NCBI RefSeq assembly: GCF_037478005.1
Contig: NZ_CP144164.1
Coordinates: 4,650,001-4,714,000, forward strand
Reading direction: 5' to 3'
Source: Alteromonas sp. M12
Lineage (GTDB): Bacteria; Pseudomonadota; Gammaproteobacteria; Enterobacterales; Alteromonadaceae
Length of the DNA: 64,000 nucleotides
Within the stretch, counting starts at the first letter, position 1. Each line of letters begins with the position of its first letter. Under the pieces are notes generated by a model, which was given only the letters and a program-made list of their open reading frames with translations, searched no databases and was not told the origin of the DNA. Positions 38,278 to 49,046 of the stretch are shown here, piece after piece. A program made the position numbers and the translations under genes.

Positions 38278-38847
38278 ATGAAAAAGCTGTTGTCTTTATC
38301 CTTTCAGGGCTTGGCCGCCATTTTACCGTTATCATTAACCCTGTATTTTATATACTGGTTTATGTCGGGCGCTGAAGCACTGTTATTTCCCTACGTCCCA
38401 CAAGAATACTATTTTCCCGGAATGGGAATTTTAACAACCTGCGCAGTTATTTTACTCACTGGACTTGTGGTTAATCTGTTTTTTGTGCAATGGATGGTAT
38501 CAACTGCAAACCGACAGGTTGAAAAAATACCGCTAGTCAAATCGGTATATGGAGCCATAAGAGATACCCTAACAGTATTTCAAATTAGCGATAAAGAAAA
38601 TTCCAAAGCTGTCGTTTCAGTAGAAATTAAACCAGACATGCATTTAATCGGCTTCGTGACTGCCGACCAAGTTGCAGTAGAGATTTTCCAAGACGACGAT
38701 AAAATCGGAGTGTATATTCCGCTTAGTTACCAAATAGGTGGCTATACCCTGTACGTAAAACGCCAGCAAATAACTAAGTTAGATATTGGTGTTGAAGAGG
38801 CCATGCGAATTGCGTTAACCGGTGGCGTCAAAGCGAAACAAAAATAA
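38278..38847 (+). CDS. DUF502-family membrane protein
   Basis: The product has 189 residues. Two N-terminal transmembrane helices (about 5-28 and 45-72) are followed by a cytoplasmic domain with the family pattern IPLVKSVYGAIRDTL and KAVVSVEI. DUF502 proteins are widespread small inner-membrane proteins of unknown function. The gene is divergent from ppiC with only 85 bases between starts. It converges with fxsA (18 bases between stops). Confidence 0.85.
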   Translation: MKKLLSLSFQGLAAILPLSLTLYFIYWFMSGAEALLFPYVPQEYYFPGMGILTTCAVILLTGLVVNLFFVQWMVSTANRQVEKIPLVKSVYGAIRDTLTVFQISDKENSKAVVSVEIKPDMHLIGFVTADQVAVEIFQDDDKIGVYIPLSYQIGGYTLYVKRQQITKLDIGVEEAMRIALTGGVKAKQK

Positions 38848-38865
38848 AACGCCAATTTTAAGCTG

Positions 38866-39396
38866 TTAACGGTCTGATGGAGAATCGATTTTCGGTCGGT
38901 TCTCAGCCTCATCTTTATCAACATATTCCCCTTCAATAATATCACCATCTGCTTGATTACCACGATTTGAGTAGCTGGTTTGCGTGTAACTGGTGTGAGA
39001 ATAACTGTGTTGCCCCTGACCTGGTTGGCCAGCTACAACGTTAACGGAAATTTGCTTAAGTAAACTTTTGGCAATAAATGGACGAGTAATGGGTAGTGCC
39101 AATAAAAAACCTAAAGCATCTGTTATAAAACCTGGGGTAACTAATAGAATTCCGGCTACCACTAACAATAAACCTTCGGCCATCTCCTGCCCAGGCATAG
39201 CGCCTGACTGCATCTTTGATTGAGCCTGCATTAGGGTCGCAATCCCCTGCTGTCGTACAAAATAAGCACCAATAAAGGCAGTAACCACAACAATAGCGAC
39301 TGTATTCCAACCACCAATTTGCTCGCCGACATTAATTAACAACGCAATTTCGGCTATGGGTAAGATAGCGAACAAAATAAACAATTTACCAAACAC
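38866..39396 (-). CDS. fxsA: FxsA family membrane protein
   Basis: The product has 176 residues from a GTG at 39396 that follows AAGGAG at good spacing. The reading frame continues to 39465, but the extra residues are unlike FxsA. Family features are the first helix with LPIAEIALLINVG, the small-residue motif region, then a segment GQEMAEGLLLVVAGILLVTPGFITD (split as GQEMAEGLLLVVAG and ILLVTPGFITD) and a Ser/Tyr-rich, acidic cytoplasmic tail. FxsA is a cytoplasmic-membrane protein known for suppressing exclusion of phage T7 by the F plasmid. It is often found next to groES, as here. Confidence 0.88.
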   Translation of the reverse strand: MFGKLFILFAILPIAEIALLINVGEQIGGWNTVAIVVVTAFIGAYFVRQQGIATLMQAQSKMQSGAMPGQEMAEGLLLVVAGILLVTPGFITDALGFLLALPITRPFIAKSLLKQISVNVVAGQPGQGQHSYSHTSYTQTSYSNRGNQADGDIIEGEYVDKDEAENRPKIDSPSDR

Positions 39397-39570
39397 AATA
39401 CGCTCCTTGATTAAACATTTGATCTGGGGTCGTTTTGTCAATTCACAAGAACCTTTTACAAGCAAGCAAGTATTGAATTCTATACAGTGCTAAAAGATCA
39501 AAACACTTTTTTTTGAAATACATGACTTATTATTAATGTCTCCTATGGACAGAGTATAAAAGGTGTAATA

Positions 39571-39891
39571 ATGAGTTCGCAATTTTGTATAGTTTTAACC
39601 ACTTGCCCAACGAAGAAACAAGCTGAAAAAATTGCTAGTGAGTTGGTAAACCTTAAGCTCGCTGCTTGCGTGCAGATATCTCAGCCGATAACATCGTTTT
39701 ATCATTGGGAAGATGAAGTCGTTACTGACGCAGAAATGCACTTAATAATAAAAACAATGTCGAATAAATTAGATGATGCACTTAAGTTGACTTTAAGCTT
39801 GCATCCCTATGATATTCCTCAGTGGATTATTCTTGATAATGCCTCCGCCAGTGAAGCATATTTAAATTGGATTGAAAGTAGCCTTAAATGA
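39571..39891 (+). CDS. cutA: Divalent-cation tolerance protein CutA
   Basis: The product has 106 residues, the standard length of the trimeric CutA1 family. Recognisable segments are LTTCPTKKQAEKIAS, LAACVQI, the SFYHWEDEV core, and HPYDIPQWI near the C-terminus. It is cytoplasmic and was named for copper sensitivity in E. coli, where the phenotype is largely due to the linked dsbD gene. Here too dsbD follows, with an ATGA overlap, so they are co-translated. Confidence 0.94.
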   Translation: MSSQFCIVLTTCPTKKQAEKIASELVNLKLAACVQISQPITSFYHWEDEVVTDAEMHLIIKTMSNKLDDALKLTLSLHPYDIPQWIILDNASASEAYLNWIESSLK

Positions 39892-41711
39892 ACTTTAGAC
39901 GTCTTATATTGTTAACCGTATTTGTATTATTACCTTGGATGAGCTTAGCTCAAAGCAACCAAGCTTTTGATGATTTATTCGCAGACGAACCGACATTTTT
40001 GCCTGTAGAGCAAGCATTTCAGTTTGATTTTGACCAGAAAAACGACCAGCTTTTTTTGCGTTTTAATATTGCACCGGGATATTACTTATACAAAAACCAA
40101 TTTAAGACAGTGGTAAAAAACGCTGAGATTAGTCAGCCAATTTACCCTGAAGCACTTATCAAAGAAGACGAGTTCTTCGAAGAGCCTCAGCCTGTTTTTT
40201 ACGACCAAGTAGAGATCAACTATAGCGTACTCAGGTCGGAAAAAGATGCGGTAGTAAAACTTCAGTATCAAGGCTGTGCTGATGCGGGTTTATGTTATCC
40301 ACCAACGGTTCAAGTGGTTTATTTGGACGAGGTGCTTGAAGCAGCAAGTACAACACTAAACACCCAAATGAATCAAAGTAGTGGGGCCAAACCAAACAAT
40401 GATTCAGTGCCAGTTTCTCAACAATTTGAGTTAGCAGACTTACTCAAAGGTGAACAATTACTTATCCTCAAATTAGCTGCTTTTTTATTGTTGGGGATTG
40501 GCTTAGCCTTTACGCCTTGTGTTTTCCCTATGTACCCAATCCTATCCAGTATTGTGATTGGTCAGGGTAAATCAATCAGTACCTCAAAAGCATTTAGTTT
40601 ATCTTTTATGTTTGTGCAGGGCATGGCAATCACCTATTCAATATTGGGATTAGTCATTGCATCCGCAGGTGCTCAATTTACCGCGTATCTACAGAACCCT
40701 TATATTTTAGGGGGATTAATCGTTATTTTTGTGTCTCTTGCATTCGTGATGTTTGGTGCGTACGAATTGCATCTGCCGTCTAAATGGCAAGAAAAACTTA
40801 ATGGATTGAGTAATAAACAAAAGAGCGGCAGCTTTATTGGTGCTTTTGTGATGGGCGTGATTTCGGGATTAGTTGCCTCTCCTTGCACCACGGCACCGTT
40901 AACTGGCATTTTATTATATATAGCCGAACAGGGTGATCAGTTGCTAGGCTTCTTTGCATTGTATGCATTGAGTTTAGGAATGGGTATTCCACTGATCTTG
41001 TTTGGGGTAACTGGCGGTAAATTACTTCCTAAAGCAGGCAATTGGATGAACGTAGTGAAAGTTGCGTTTGGCTTTATGATGCTCGTTGTTGCTCTGACCT
41101 TTTTAGAGCGCTTAGTCAGTAATATTTGGATCGAATATGTGTGGTCTGTGTTAGGGCTTTCTGCTTTTACTTACTTTTATGTGATGAACCTCAATACTGC
41201 CACGACCCTTTGGAAGGGGATCCGCAGCCTAGTTATTTTTGCAGGGTTAATTGGCTCAGTATTATATGCTTATCACCAGTTCAACCAAAGCCACTCGACC
41301 GCAATAACAGCGGCAACATCTTCTACAAATATTGACGGCAGTAATCACCCTAAATTTATACTGGTGAAAAACTTACAGGACTTTGAAGAAAAGTTAACTG
41401 CAGCCAACGCACAAGGAAAATCAGTGATGGTCGACCTTTATGCCGATTGGTGTGTGGCTTGTAAAGAGTTCGAAAAGTACACCTTCCCAGATCCTGAAGT
41501 AGTGGATGCCCTATCCGATTCAGTTTGGATGCAAATCGATCTCACGGATAACACTGCCACTAATATTGAATTTCAACAAGCCTTTGACGTATTGGGATTA
41601 CCCACTATTCTATTTTTTGATTTACAAGGCAATGAATTGTCCTCTGCAAGGGTAACCGGATTTATGAAAGCCGGCCCCTTCGCAAAGCATGTAAATCAGG
41701 TATTAAACTAA
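39888..41711 (+). CDS. dsbD: Thiol:disulfide interchange protein DsbD
   Basis: The protein has 607 residues. A signal peptide (1-22) precedes the periplasmic alpha domain with Cys130 and Cys136 (GCADAGLCYPP). Eight membrane helices follow, with the redox pair Cys211 (TPCVFP) and Cys333 (SPCTTAP). The periplasmic thioredoxin-like gamma domain carries Cys522-VA-Cys525 (DWCVACK). All six redox cysteines are present. It passes electrons from cytoplasmic thioredoxin to DsbC/DsbG and cytochrome-maturation thioredoxins. The TlpA-like protein at 56401 is a possible downstream client. Confidence 0.95.
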   Translation: MNFRRLILLTVFVLLPWMSLAQSNQAFDDLFADEPTFLPVEQAFQFDFDQKNDQLFLRFNIAPGYYLYKNQFKTVVKNAEISQPIYPEALIKEDEFFEEPQPVFYDQVEINYSVLRSEKDAVVKLQYQGCADAGLCYPPTVQVVYLDEVLEAASTTLNTQMNQSSGAKPNNDSVPVSQQFELADLLKGEQLLILKLAAFLLLGIGLAFTPCVFPMYPILSSIVIGQGKSISTSKAFSLSFMFVQGMAITYSILGLVIASAGAQFTAYLQNPYILGGLIVIFVSLAFVMFGAYELHLPSKWQEKLNGLSNKQKSGSFIGAFVMGVISGLVASPCTTAPLTGILLYIAEQGDQLLGFFALYALSLGMGIPLILFGVTGGKLLPKAGNWMNVVKVAFGFMMLVVALTFLERLVSNIWIEYVWSVLGLSAFTYFYVMNLNTATTLWKGIRSLVIFAGLIGSVLYAYHQFNQSHSTAITAATSSTNIDGSNHPKFILVKNLQDFEEKLTAANAQGKSVMVDLYADWCVACKEFEKYTFPDPEVVDALSDSVWMQIDLTDNTATNIEFQQAFDVLGLPTILFFDLQGNELSSARVTGFMKAGPFAKHVNQVLN

Positions 41712-41912
41712 CGGTTGCTGAGAAGCAAAGGGTCAGTTTAGCGCTGCATCGTTAAATGCTGAGATGAGCTGAATTTTGACTATTAGTCCGCCGCTATAGC
41801 GTTTTCCTATGCTTGTTAAAATGAAGGCAAATAAGGATCTTCATGTTTTGGGTAGGCGACTAGCAGAGGCTATTTATCTAAGCTGCGAAATATTAAAGGG
41901 ATTTAATTTTGT

Positions 41913-44900
41913 TTACTGCAACCAGCTTTTCGCAAGCAATGCAGCGGTTTCATCTTCAGGCACTGGTTTAGAATAAAAATAACCTTGTAGGTGATTACAA
42001 CCATGTAATTTAAAGAAATCAATTTGTTCTTGTTGTTCAATACCTTCAGCTACACAATACATATCAAGGCTCTCAGCCATGCGCAGCGTAGTTAAGACTA
42101 AGGCTTCGTTACTCTTGTTCTTACCAATATCATCAACAAAGCTTTTATCCACTTTGAGTACTTGAATAGGAAACTCTTTTAAATATTTGAGCGATGAATA
42201 GCCGGTACCAAAATCATCGAGCGCAATAATAAATCCATGTTCGCGCATAGACTCCATATAATGCAATGCGCGCTCATAGTCTCTCATCAATGCACTTTCG
42301 GTAATTTCAAATCGTAACGTCGAAACCGGTAACCCATACTGCTCTAATAACAATACAATATGGTCAATGGAGATTTGTCGTTCAAAATGTCGCGCTGAAA
42401 GGTTAACGGATAAATACACCTCTCGCCCTTTACTCTGCCATTCGCTCAACACCGGCATAGCGCGCTCTAACGCATCCCATGTCATATTCTCAATCAGTCC
42501 TAACTCTTCAGCCACAGGAATGAATTGATCCGGCGGAACCATGCCATTAGTGTCAGGCCAGCGCATTAATAACTCAAATCCACCTACCACACCGGTATTG
42601 ATATTAACGATTGGTTGGTAATAATTGATAAAGGCCTTACTTTGATGGGCCTTTTTCAAGCGATTTTCCATTAATAATCGGTCTTGCGCTTTTTCATTCA
42701 TATGTTGCGTGAAATACTGAAAATCACTGCGCCCTTGCTCTTTTGCGTGGTACATCGCTAAGTCTGCGTTTCTCAACAGTTCTTCAGGCGTGTCTGCATC
42801 GCCAGGGTAAATCGCGATACCCACGCTAGAGGACACACTAACAGTTTGATTACCCAATTGTATTGGCGCTTCAAGAATCTCAATAAGCTGCTGAGCCAAA
42901 ATACTCAGGCGATCGGGGTGTTTAACTTCTTCAACCATGACAACAAATTCATCACCACCTAACCTAGCCACGGTGTCATCTTGTCGCAATAAATTAGTTA
43001 AACGCTGAGCAACAACCTTGAGTAGTTCATCACCGGCTTTATGCCCTAAACTATCGTTAACCTGCTTAAAGCGATCTAAATCGATAAAAAATATACCCAT
43101 TTTAGATTTGTGTCTGGCTGCGTGATCAATACCATGCTTAATTCTATCTAACAGTAACGTTCGATTAGGAAGGTTAGTCAGGCCATCAAAATTAGCTAGG
43201 CGGCGAAGTTCATTTTCAGCCTCTTTTTGCTCGCTAATATCCGACATGATCATCAAATAATAATCAATTTCACCCTGCGCACGCATACTGGCAATGGAAG
43301 TCATATTAATCAGCACGTTAGACACTTTGTCGTTGTCGATTACTAGTTGCTCCTCCCCTTTCCAATGCCCTGTCACTCCAAGCTCGGATAGTTTTTTCCA
43401 GAATCGAGGAGGATATTCAGCGTTCAGCTTAAATAAGCGGTTTAATTGTGTTTTTAGGTCGCCATTTTCATCAATACCAAAGGCTTCACAAAACGCAGTG
43501 TTAACGGCTACCGGCACCATCTCGGTATTAAAAATAACAACCCAATCCCGAGTATGTTTAAATGCCTCACCAAATAATCTAACCTTTTCTCGATCCGCGA
43601 CCGTTTCTGTCACATTGCTATAGGTTCCCGCGACAACACTTCTTAATCCGCTGTGGTCAACAACTTCATTACCCACATCACGATACCAAAACCATTCACC
43701 GTTTCTGGCCCGCAATCGATAAGTGACATCTAAACCGTGACTATTTTTATCAATAAATGCCTGCCAGTTAGATTCAAATAATGCTCGGTCATCTTCGTGA
43801 ATCAAATCAAGATGTGCATCAAAACTCATTAAATTATCATCAGATTTGTAATCTAACTCATCAGAGATTCTCGGCGCATAAAACTGGTTGGTATCTGAGC
43901 GCCACTCCCAAACATTACTGTTACTCGCACTTAACGCCAAAGTTAGTCGGTTTTTGCTCTGCAGAGCTTGTCCGTGAGCTGCCATTACCTGTTTATTTTG
44001 AAGATCCCGTCGATACCACCAGAACAACACCAAAGACACGAAAATAAAAATGTAAATGGCGTACGCTGCGGGAGACAACCAAGGCGAATATTTTACGAAA
44101 ATATGCACAGAAGCAGGTGAGCTCTCAACACCAGTGGTAGGATCAAAAGCAATCGCAGAAAAAATGTATTCGCCTGGATCTAATTTAGGGAAGGTAACTT
44201 GAGAGTCTGTCGTTGCCGGATAAATATAACTATCGGTGCCATCAAGTCTATATTGGTATTGAGTGGTGTTTTGATGTTCAAACGACAGCGTAGAAAACTC
44301 AATGGTTAAGCCTGCATCTTTATGATCAAGAAGCACCACCCGTTTATCCAAATTCACCAAAGGCATTTTTAATGAGTTAGAGCTTAGCTTGATAGACGTA
44401 ATGCTGACTTGGGGTGGGTTTCCATCATGTGCTTCAAACGCTAAAGGATCAAAAATGGTTAACCCTTTCTGAGAACCATATACCAAGCGTCCATCCTGCA
44501 ACACTATATGCGACAAGCCATTAAATTCTTTTCCGTCTAGTCCTTGGGAAATTCCGTACTGCTGGAGATAGGGGCCTGAGGGATCAAACTTAAGCAAACC
44601 AGCATGCGAACTCATCCAAATCGAACCGCTCTTATCTTGATGGATGCCATAAATCATATTACTGGGCAATAGATCTTTTTTGTCGAAGCCATACTTAGGT
44701 GTATAGATCGTCGAATCTAACCCCACCAGACCAGCTCCTGGGTAAGCGATCCAAAGCGTCCCATTATTATCTTCAACGATACTTTCTGGATATACAGGTT
44801 GCCCCATACTTGCTCGTTCTAATTTGTGCACACTTTGCAGCGAGTCACTTTGCGTATTATAAGCCCACAACTGTTCTCTTTGAGCTATCCATAATATGTC

Positions 44901-46493
44901 TTTGAACAGTTTGCTAACACTCAAGAAGCCGTAAGACGCGCTAGCATCAATTTGCTCATTCAAAGTATCGACTTCTGTTACCACACCAGTGACCGCATCA
45001 TATTTATAGAATTTTTCTAAATTGCTTAACCAATAAAAACCATTATTATCTTTGGCAAAGCTATCCATTCTGCTATTTAAAAGCTTAGCAACGTCTGAGT
45101 TAACACTCTTCGGTGGAGAAAAGGTATTGGTAATAGTATCGAAAGACCATAGCCCACCGTCAGTATTCAACAATAATGTTGTATCACCAAAAGTTTCTAT
45201 GTCTCTGATTCTGGCCCTTTTGAGCCCTACAATATCTTCTGTAAACCAATGTCCGCGCAATTCATGTTCTTTGAGATCATAATAATTCAGGCCATTACTG
45301 GTACCAATCCATAAACCGTCATCATTAAACTGCGCAAAAGACTTCACACTGTTACTGCTTAACTGAATGGTTTCATCTTTGTTTTGACTCACGTTTTCGA
45401 ATTTAACACTTTGCGTCGACCAGTACAGCGCACCATCGAAGGAAGAGCCAATCCACAGGTTCCCTTTGTTATCCATATCAACGGCAGTAACGTTATCGGA
45501 TGATAAGTAATAGCGACTATCGGAAGGACTAAAATAATGCTGCAGTTGAGCAGATGGCGGATCATAACTGAACAAGCCTTGCTCTGAACCTATGTATAAA
45601 CTACCGTAACTTGTTTCATAAATTTCTAAAATAGGAATGCTCAAAGCATGATCGATGAGACCAAATTGATTATTCTCATCGAACATTAAGCAAAATAGGC
45701 CTATTTCACTGCCGATCCATATTTTGTTATCACTGGCTAAAAACAATTTAGTGATAGGTTCATCACTCGTCTTGTTCTTTAATTTTATCTGACGTTCGTT
45801 ACCTGTATTGAGCTCAATCTCGAACAAACCATCGCTGCGCCCCAACAAAAGTCTATCCTCTAAAAACAGCGTGGCATTGATTTGGTATTTAGCGACTTGT
45901 TTATGTTCGGGCAATTTATATAACAGCGATGCTCTTCCCAAATCAGGGCTAACGATATAAACACTGCGCTCTGTGGACACGATAATTTGGTTATTTGCCA
46001 ATTCGTTGATACTAGTGACCCTATCAGACCAAGTACTTTCACCCTCAGAAAAGTCCTCGATGAGGGTAGTCTCCCCGGTTTTTGTGTCGATTTTAAATAA
46101 GCCGGAACGTCGAGTACCAACCCAAATATTTTGATTATTATCTTCGAAGATTGTGTCGATAGAAATATCGGCAAGTTGCATTTGATTACCATCAAAATGC
46201 TTAACTCGATAACCATCAAATCGATTTAGCCCGGCTTGGGTTGCTACCCATAAAAAACCACTTGAATCAATTAGTAAGTCATTAACGGTGTCTTGAGACA
46301 ACCCTTGGGAAGTTGATAACTGAGTAAATTTGGGTTCGTTGATTAACGGTGCGGCTGAAACCTGAGATACGCTAAAAAATGCAAAACTTGCACACAACAC
46401 GAGTCTAAGAAACTGACAGAAGTGAGTTAATCCGCAAACAACAACACGATTTTTAAGCTTTTTAAACAAACTTAAAAGTACCCCACAGTTCAA
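41913..46493 (-). CDS. Two-component-regulator-type propeller / PAS / GGDEF / EAL membrane protein
   Basis: The protein has 1526 residues. A hydrophobic signal segment lies near 25-47. A periplasmic beta-propeller of repeated two-component-regulator-propeller motifs follows (about 55-680; the pattern D-x-x-G-x-L/I-W-x-G-T recurs). Next come a Y_Y_Y Ig-like domain (about 705-795), a transmembrane helix at about 803-826, two PAS-like domains (about 845-1085), a GGDEF domain and an EAL domain. The GGDEF site is intact (1179-1183, RLGGDEFVV) and the inhibitory RxxD is present as RQDD. EAL has E1307-LL and DDFGTGY (DD at 1426-1427), so phosphodiesterase activity is also plausible. It should sense a periplasmic ligand and tune cyclic di-GMP. 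It is monocistronic. Confidence 0.92.
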   Translation of the reverse strand: MNCGVLLSLFKKLKNRVVVCGLTHFCQFLRLVLCASFAFFSVSQVSAAPLINEPKFTQLSTSQGLSQDTVNDLLIDSSGFLWVATQAGLNRFDGYRVKHFDGNQMQLADISIDTIFEDNNQNIWVGTRRSGLFKIDTKTGETTLIEDFSEGESTWSDRVTSINELANNQIIVSTERSVYIVSPDLGRASLLYKLPEHKQVAKYQINATLFLEDRLLLGRSDGLFEIELNTGNERQIKLKNKTSDEPITKLFLASDNKIWIGSEIGLFCLMFDENNQFGLIDHALSIPILEIYETSYGSLYIGSEQGLFSYDPPSAQLQHYFSPSDSRYYLSSDNVTAVDMDNKGNLWIGSSFDGALYWSTQSVKFENVSQNKDETIQLSSNSVKSFAQFNDDGLWIGTSNGLNYYDLKEHELRGHWFTEDIVGLKRARIRDIETFGDTTLLLNTDGGLWSFDTITNTFSPPKSVNSDVAKLLNSRMDSFAKDNNGFYWLSNLEKFYKYDAVTGVVTEVDTLNEQIDASASYGFLSVSKLFKDILWIAQREQLWAYNTQSDSLQSVHKLERASMGQPVYPESIVEDNNGTLWIAYPGAGLVGLDSTIYTPKYGFDKKDLLPSNMIYGIHQDKSGSIWMSSHAGLLKFDPSGPYLQQYGISQGLDGKEFNGLSHIVLQDGRLVYGSQKGLTIFDPLAFEAHDGNPPQVSITSIKLSSNSLKMPLVNLDKRVVLLDHKDAGLTIEFSTLSFEHQNTTQYQYRLDGTDSYIYPATTDSQVTFPKLDPGEYIFSAIAFDPTTGVESSPASVHIFVKYSPWLSPAAYAIYIFIFVSLVLFWWYRRDLQNKQVMAAHGQALQSKNRLTLALSASNSNVWEWRSDTNQFYAPRISDELDYKSDDNLMSFDAHLDLIHEDDRALFESNWQAFIDKNSHGLDVTYRLRARNGEWFWYRDVGNEVVDHSGLRSVVAGTYSNVTETVADREKVRLFGEAFKHTRDWVVIFNTEMVPVAVNTAFCEAFGIDENGDLKTQLNRLFKLNAEYPPRFWKKLSELGVTGHWKGEEQLVIDNDKVSNVLINMTSIASMRAQGEIDYYLMIMSDISEQKEAENELRRLANFDGLTNLPNRTLLLDRIKHGIDHAARHKSKMGIFFIDLDRFKQVNDSLGHKAGDELLKVVAQRLTNLLRQDDTVARLGGDEFVVMVEEVKHPDRLSILAQQLIEILEAPIQLGNQTVSVSSSVGIAIYPGDADTPEELLRNADLAMYHAKEQGRSDFQYFTQHMNEKAQDRLLMENRLKKAHQSKAFINYYQPIVNINTGVVGGFELLMRWPDTNGMVPPDQFIPVAEELGLIENMTWDALERAMPVLSEWQSKGREVYLSVNLSARHFERQISIDHIVLLLEQYGLPVSTLRFEITESALMRDYERALHYMESMREHGFIIALDDFGTGYSSLKYLKEFPIQVLKVDKSFVDDIGKNKSNEALVLTTLRMAESLDMYCVAEGIEQQEQIDFFKLHGCNHLQGYFYSKPVPEDETAALLAKSWLQ

Positions 46494-46688
46494 TCTGTTA
46501 TAGATTTAGAATGTAAAATTAATGAACAAAATCTGAGTTTACACAGGTTAGCCCAAGAACAATAGAAAAAACCGGCTATCAAAGGCCAAACTAAACTAAA
46601 GTTCTATATGCGATTAATACTCAACATCAGTTAATAATCAACGATTCTAATTAAACCATCAATATTGTTTTAAAAATCAGTTATACAA

Positions 46689-47318
46689 TCAACGAGTGCC
46701 AAATATCTTATCACCGGCGTCTCCTAATCCTGGCAATATGTAACCTCGGTGATCTAATTTTTTATCTATCGCTGCCACATATATGTCAACATCAGGATGT
46801 TTTTTAACCACCTCTTTGATTCCTTCAGGCGCGGCCACCAAAAAAAGCCCGAGTATCTTTTTACACTTTTTCTTTTTTAACAGATCTATGGTGGCGATTA
46901 ATGTTCCACCCGTGGCTAACATGGGATCAACAATTAACGCGGTACGCAAATCGACATCTTTCACCACTTTATCAAAATAGGCTACCGGCTCTAGTGTTTC
47001 TTCATCACGATATAACCCAACAACACTTATTTTAGCATTCGGAATCAACTGCAACACACCATCCAACATTCCTAACCCAGCCCGCAGGATTGGTACCACA
47101 GTAATTTTCTTACCTTTAATTTTGGACACTTCGATTGGTTCTCCTGTCCAACCAGGAATATTGACTTTTTCGGTTTTCAAATCCCGTGTCGCTTCATAAG
47201 TTAAAAGGTTGCCAACTTCACTGGCTAGCTCGCGAAAATCTTTGCTACTAATCCCTTTAGCTCGCATCAAACCAATTTTGTGCAAAATCAACGGGTGTTT
47301 AATTTCATGTACTGCCAT
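46689..47318 (-). CDS. upp: Uracil phosphoribosyltransferase
   Basis: The product has 209 residues and is full length. It shows the family start [17 protein letters not shown], the uracil-site region and the PRPP-binding loop DPMLATGGT, and ends with the [16 protein letters not shown] segment. It converts uracil and PRPP to UMP in pyrimidine salvage. It lies 10 bases downstream of acpH on the same strand. No uracil permease gene (uraA) is adjacent, unlike in E. coli. Confidence 0.97.
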   Translation of the reverse strand: MAVHEIKHPLILHKIGLMRAKGISSKDFRELASEVGNLLTYEATRDLKTEKVNIPGWTGEPIEVSKIKGKKITVVPILRAGLGMLDGVLQLIPNAKISVVGLYRDEETLEPVAYFDKVVKDVDLRTALIVDPMLATGGTLIATIDLLKKKKCKKILGLFLVAAPEGIKEVVKKHPDVDIYVAAIDKKLDHRGYILPGLGDAGDKIFGTR

Positions 47319-47328
47319 AAGTGATCCT

Positions 47329-47913
47329 TTAATCTAATTGAACTGTTTGCACATAATGTATGAGTTCGGGATAGAACTCCAAAAAATCTTGTTCTATCTC
47401 ATCATGATACAAATTCATAAATTGATAACCGTCTTGTGCGAATTTAATGCGCATATTTAGACGTTTTTCAATCTGTTGATAAGCGCCAAAACAATTTTCC
47501 CGGTCATCATAATTTTGTAACCATCGATGTTTTAATAAACCTGCACGAACAGACGCAAAGTGTTGACTGTGCTTAAGCGGTTCTGCTTTCAATTGCTGAT
47601 AAAATTCAGTCAGCACCTGTTGTTTCGGTTGAGCGGTAAAATTTTGCCAATGTACAGATAATAAATGATCGAAATAAATATCAATAATAACACCAGAAAT
47701 ACGCCGTAAATCGGCTGGAAACTTTTTTCTCATCGCACTAACAACTGGGTGATGATCTGTGTAAGAGTCGATTTTTCTATGTAAACGCACTCCATGCTGC
47801 ACTGCACCAGGAAGATGTTGTAAATTACTTCCTTTTACAAAGTCCCCTAAAAAATTACCCATTAAGCTCGTTTGGGATACATGAGCTAGATGAATATGGG
47901 CTAAATAATTCAA
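47329..47913 (-). CDS. acpH: Acyl-carrier-protein phosphodiesterase
   Basis: The product has 194 residues. It begins [28 protein letters not shown] and has the [12 protein letters not shown] segment. These His/Asp residues match the metal-dependent AcpH family that removes the 4'-phosphopantetheine arm from ACP. The enzyme is cytoplasmic. It is the first gene of a two-gene unit with upp. Confidence 0.92.
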   Translation of the reverse strand: MNYLAHIHLAHVSQTSLMGNFLGDFVKGSNLQHLPGAVQHGVRLHRKIDSYTDHHPVVSAMRKKFPADLRRISGVIIDIYFDHLLSVHWQNFTAQPKQQVLTEFYQQLKAEPLKHSQHFASVRAGLLKHRWLQNYDDRENCFGAYQQIEKRLNMRIKFAQDGYQFMNLYHDEIEQDFLEFYPELIHYVQTVQLD

Positions 47914-48124
47914 TAAATATTACCTTTTGCGCTAAAACCTAAAAAAGATGCAGGAAACTTCGCTGATAAGACCAGTATTTTGCTGCTAATTAACCACTAT
48001 TCTCTATAATTACTACAAACAACTTTTAATTGATTGTTTTTCAGGCGATTCTTATTTGACTTTAACTAGATTTACGTTAAGAGTATCGCAACAATGAAAT
48101 TTAAAAGAAGATAGCGACAAATTC

Positions 48125-48574
48125 GTGAAATTTTTATTATTAAACGGTCCAAACCTTAATATGCTGGGAAAGCGTGAACCCACGATATACGGGTCGAAGA
48201 CTCTACAAGATATTGTAGATGAATTGAAAATTCTAGCAAATCAGGAAGGTGTTGAATTGCAGCATCTGCAGTCCAATGCGGAACATGAACTGATAGATAG
48301 AATTCATGATGCTATGGGGGAAGTAGATTTTATTATTATTAACCCCGGTGCATTTACCCATACTAGCGTGGCTATTAGAGACGCTTTATTAAGTGTTAGC
48401 ATTCCGTTTATTGAAGTGCACCTTTCAAATGTGCACGCACGAGAAGAATTTAGAAAACATTCCTATTTATCCGATATTGCCAAAGGGGTAATTTGTGGAT
48501 TAGGAGATTACGGTTATAAAGCAGCTTTAATTGCTGCCAAACAACATTGCCAAATTAATTTAATGAGTAACTAA
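48125..48574 (+). CDS. aroQ: Type II 3-dehydroquinate dehydratase
   Basis: The product has 149 residues from a GTG start; an ATG at 48094 is followed by a stop six codons later and can be excluded. The N-terminal [20 protein letters not shown] carries catalytic Tyr22. [16 protein letters not shown] and [17 protein letters not shown] are also present, with the catalytic His. It forms dodecamers and catalyses the third step of the shikimate pathway. It precedes accB by 11 bases, the common aroQ-accB-accC order in gammaproteobacteria. Confidence 0.96.
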   Translation: MKFLLLNGPNLNMLGKREPTIYGSKTLQDIVDELKILANQEGVELQHLQSNAEHELIDRIHDAMGEVDFIIINPGAFTHTSVAIRDALLSVSIPFIEVHLSNVHAREEFRKHSYLSDIAKGVICGLGDYGYKAALIAAKQHCQINLMSN

Positions 48575-48585
48575 AGAGAGCTTAA

Positions 48586-49032
48586 ATGGATATTCGTAAA
48601 ATAAAGAAATTGATAGAACTAGTTGAAGAGTCTGGTATTTCGGAACTTGAAATTACCGAAGGTGAAGAGTCAGTACGCATTCATAGGGCTAGCGCTTCTT
48701 CACAAGCTCCCGTGCAATACGCACCAGCTCCAGCACCAGTAGCCGCGGCTGCCCCAGCCCCAGTTGCCGCAGCACCAGCCGCAACTCCAGAAGTGTCTGG
48801 TCATGTGCTTAAATCTCCTATGGTTGGAACTTTCTATCGTTCAGCTTCACCAAGTTCACCTGCTTTTGTAGAAGTGGGTCAAAAAGTGAATGTTGGAGAT
48901 ACTTTGTGTATCGTTGAAGCAATGAAAATGATGAACCAAATCGAGGCAGATAAAGCAGGTGTCATAAAACAAATTTTGGTAGAAAACCAAGAACCTGTTG
49001 AATTTGATCAACCCATGTTCGTAATCGAATAA
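48586..49032 (+). CDS. accB: Biotin carboxyl carrier protein of acetyl-CoA carboxylase
   Basis: The product has 148 residues. A short N-terminal helix is followed by a flexible Ala/Pro linker (about residues 40-68) and the biotinyl domain with the EAMKM site, Lys114 being the biotinylation residue. It carries biotin and carboxyl groups between AccC and the AccA/AccD transferase in the first step of fatty-acid synthesis. It is 14 bases upstream of accC and co-transcribed. Confidence 0.98.
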   Translation: MDIRKIKKLIELVEESGISELEITEGEESVRIHRASASSQAPVQYAPAPAPVAAAAPAPVAAAPAATPEVSGHVLKSPMVGTFYRSASPSSPAFVEVGQKVNVGDTLCIVEAMKMMNQIEADKAGVIKQILVENQEPVEFDQPMFVIE

Positions 49033-49046
49033 GCGAGCCAATTATC

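Noticed and set aside
48721..48790. Repetitive Ala/Pro codons in accB considered as a DNA repeat
   Set aside because: This is the normal flexible linker of the biotin carrier protein.
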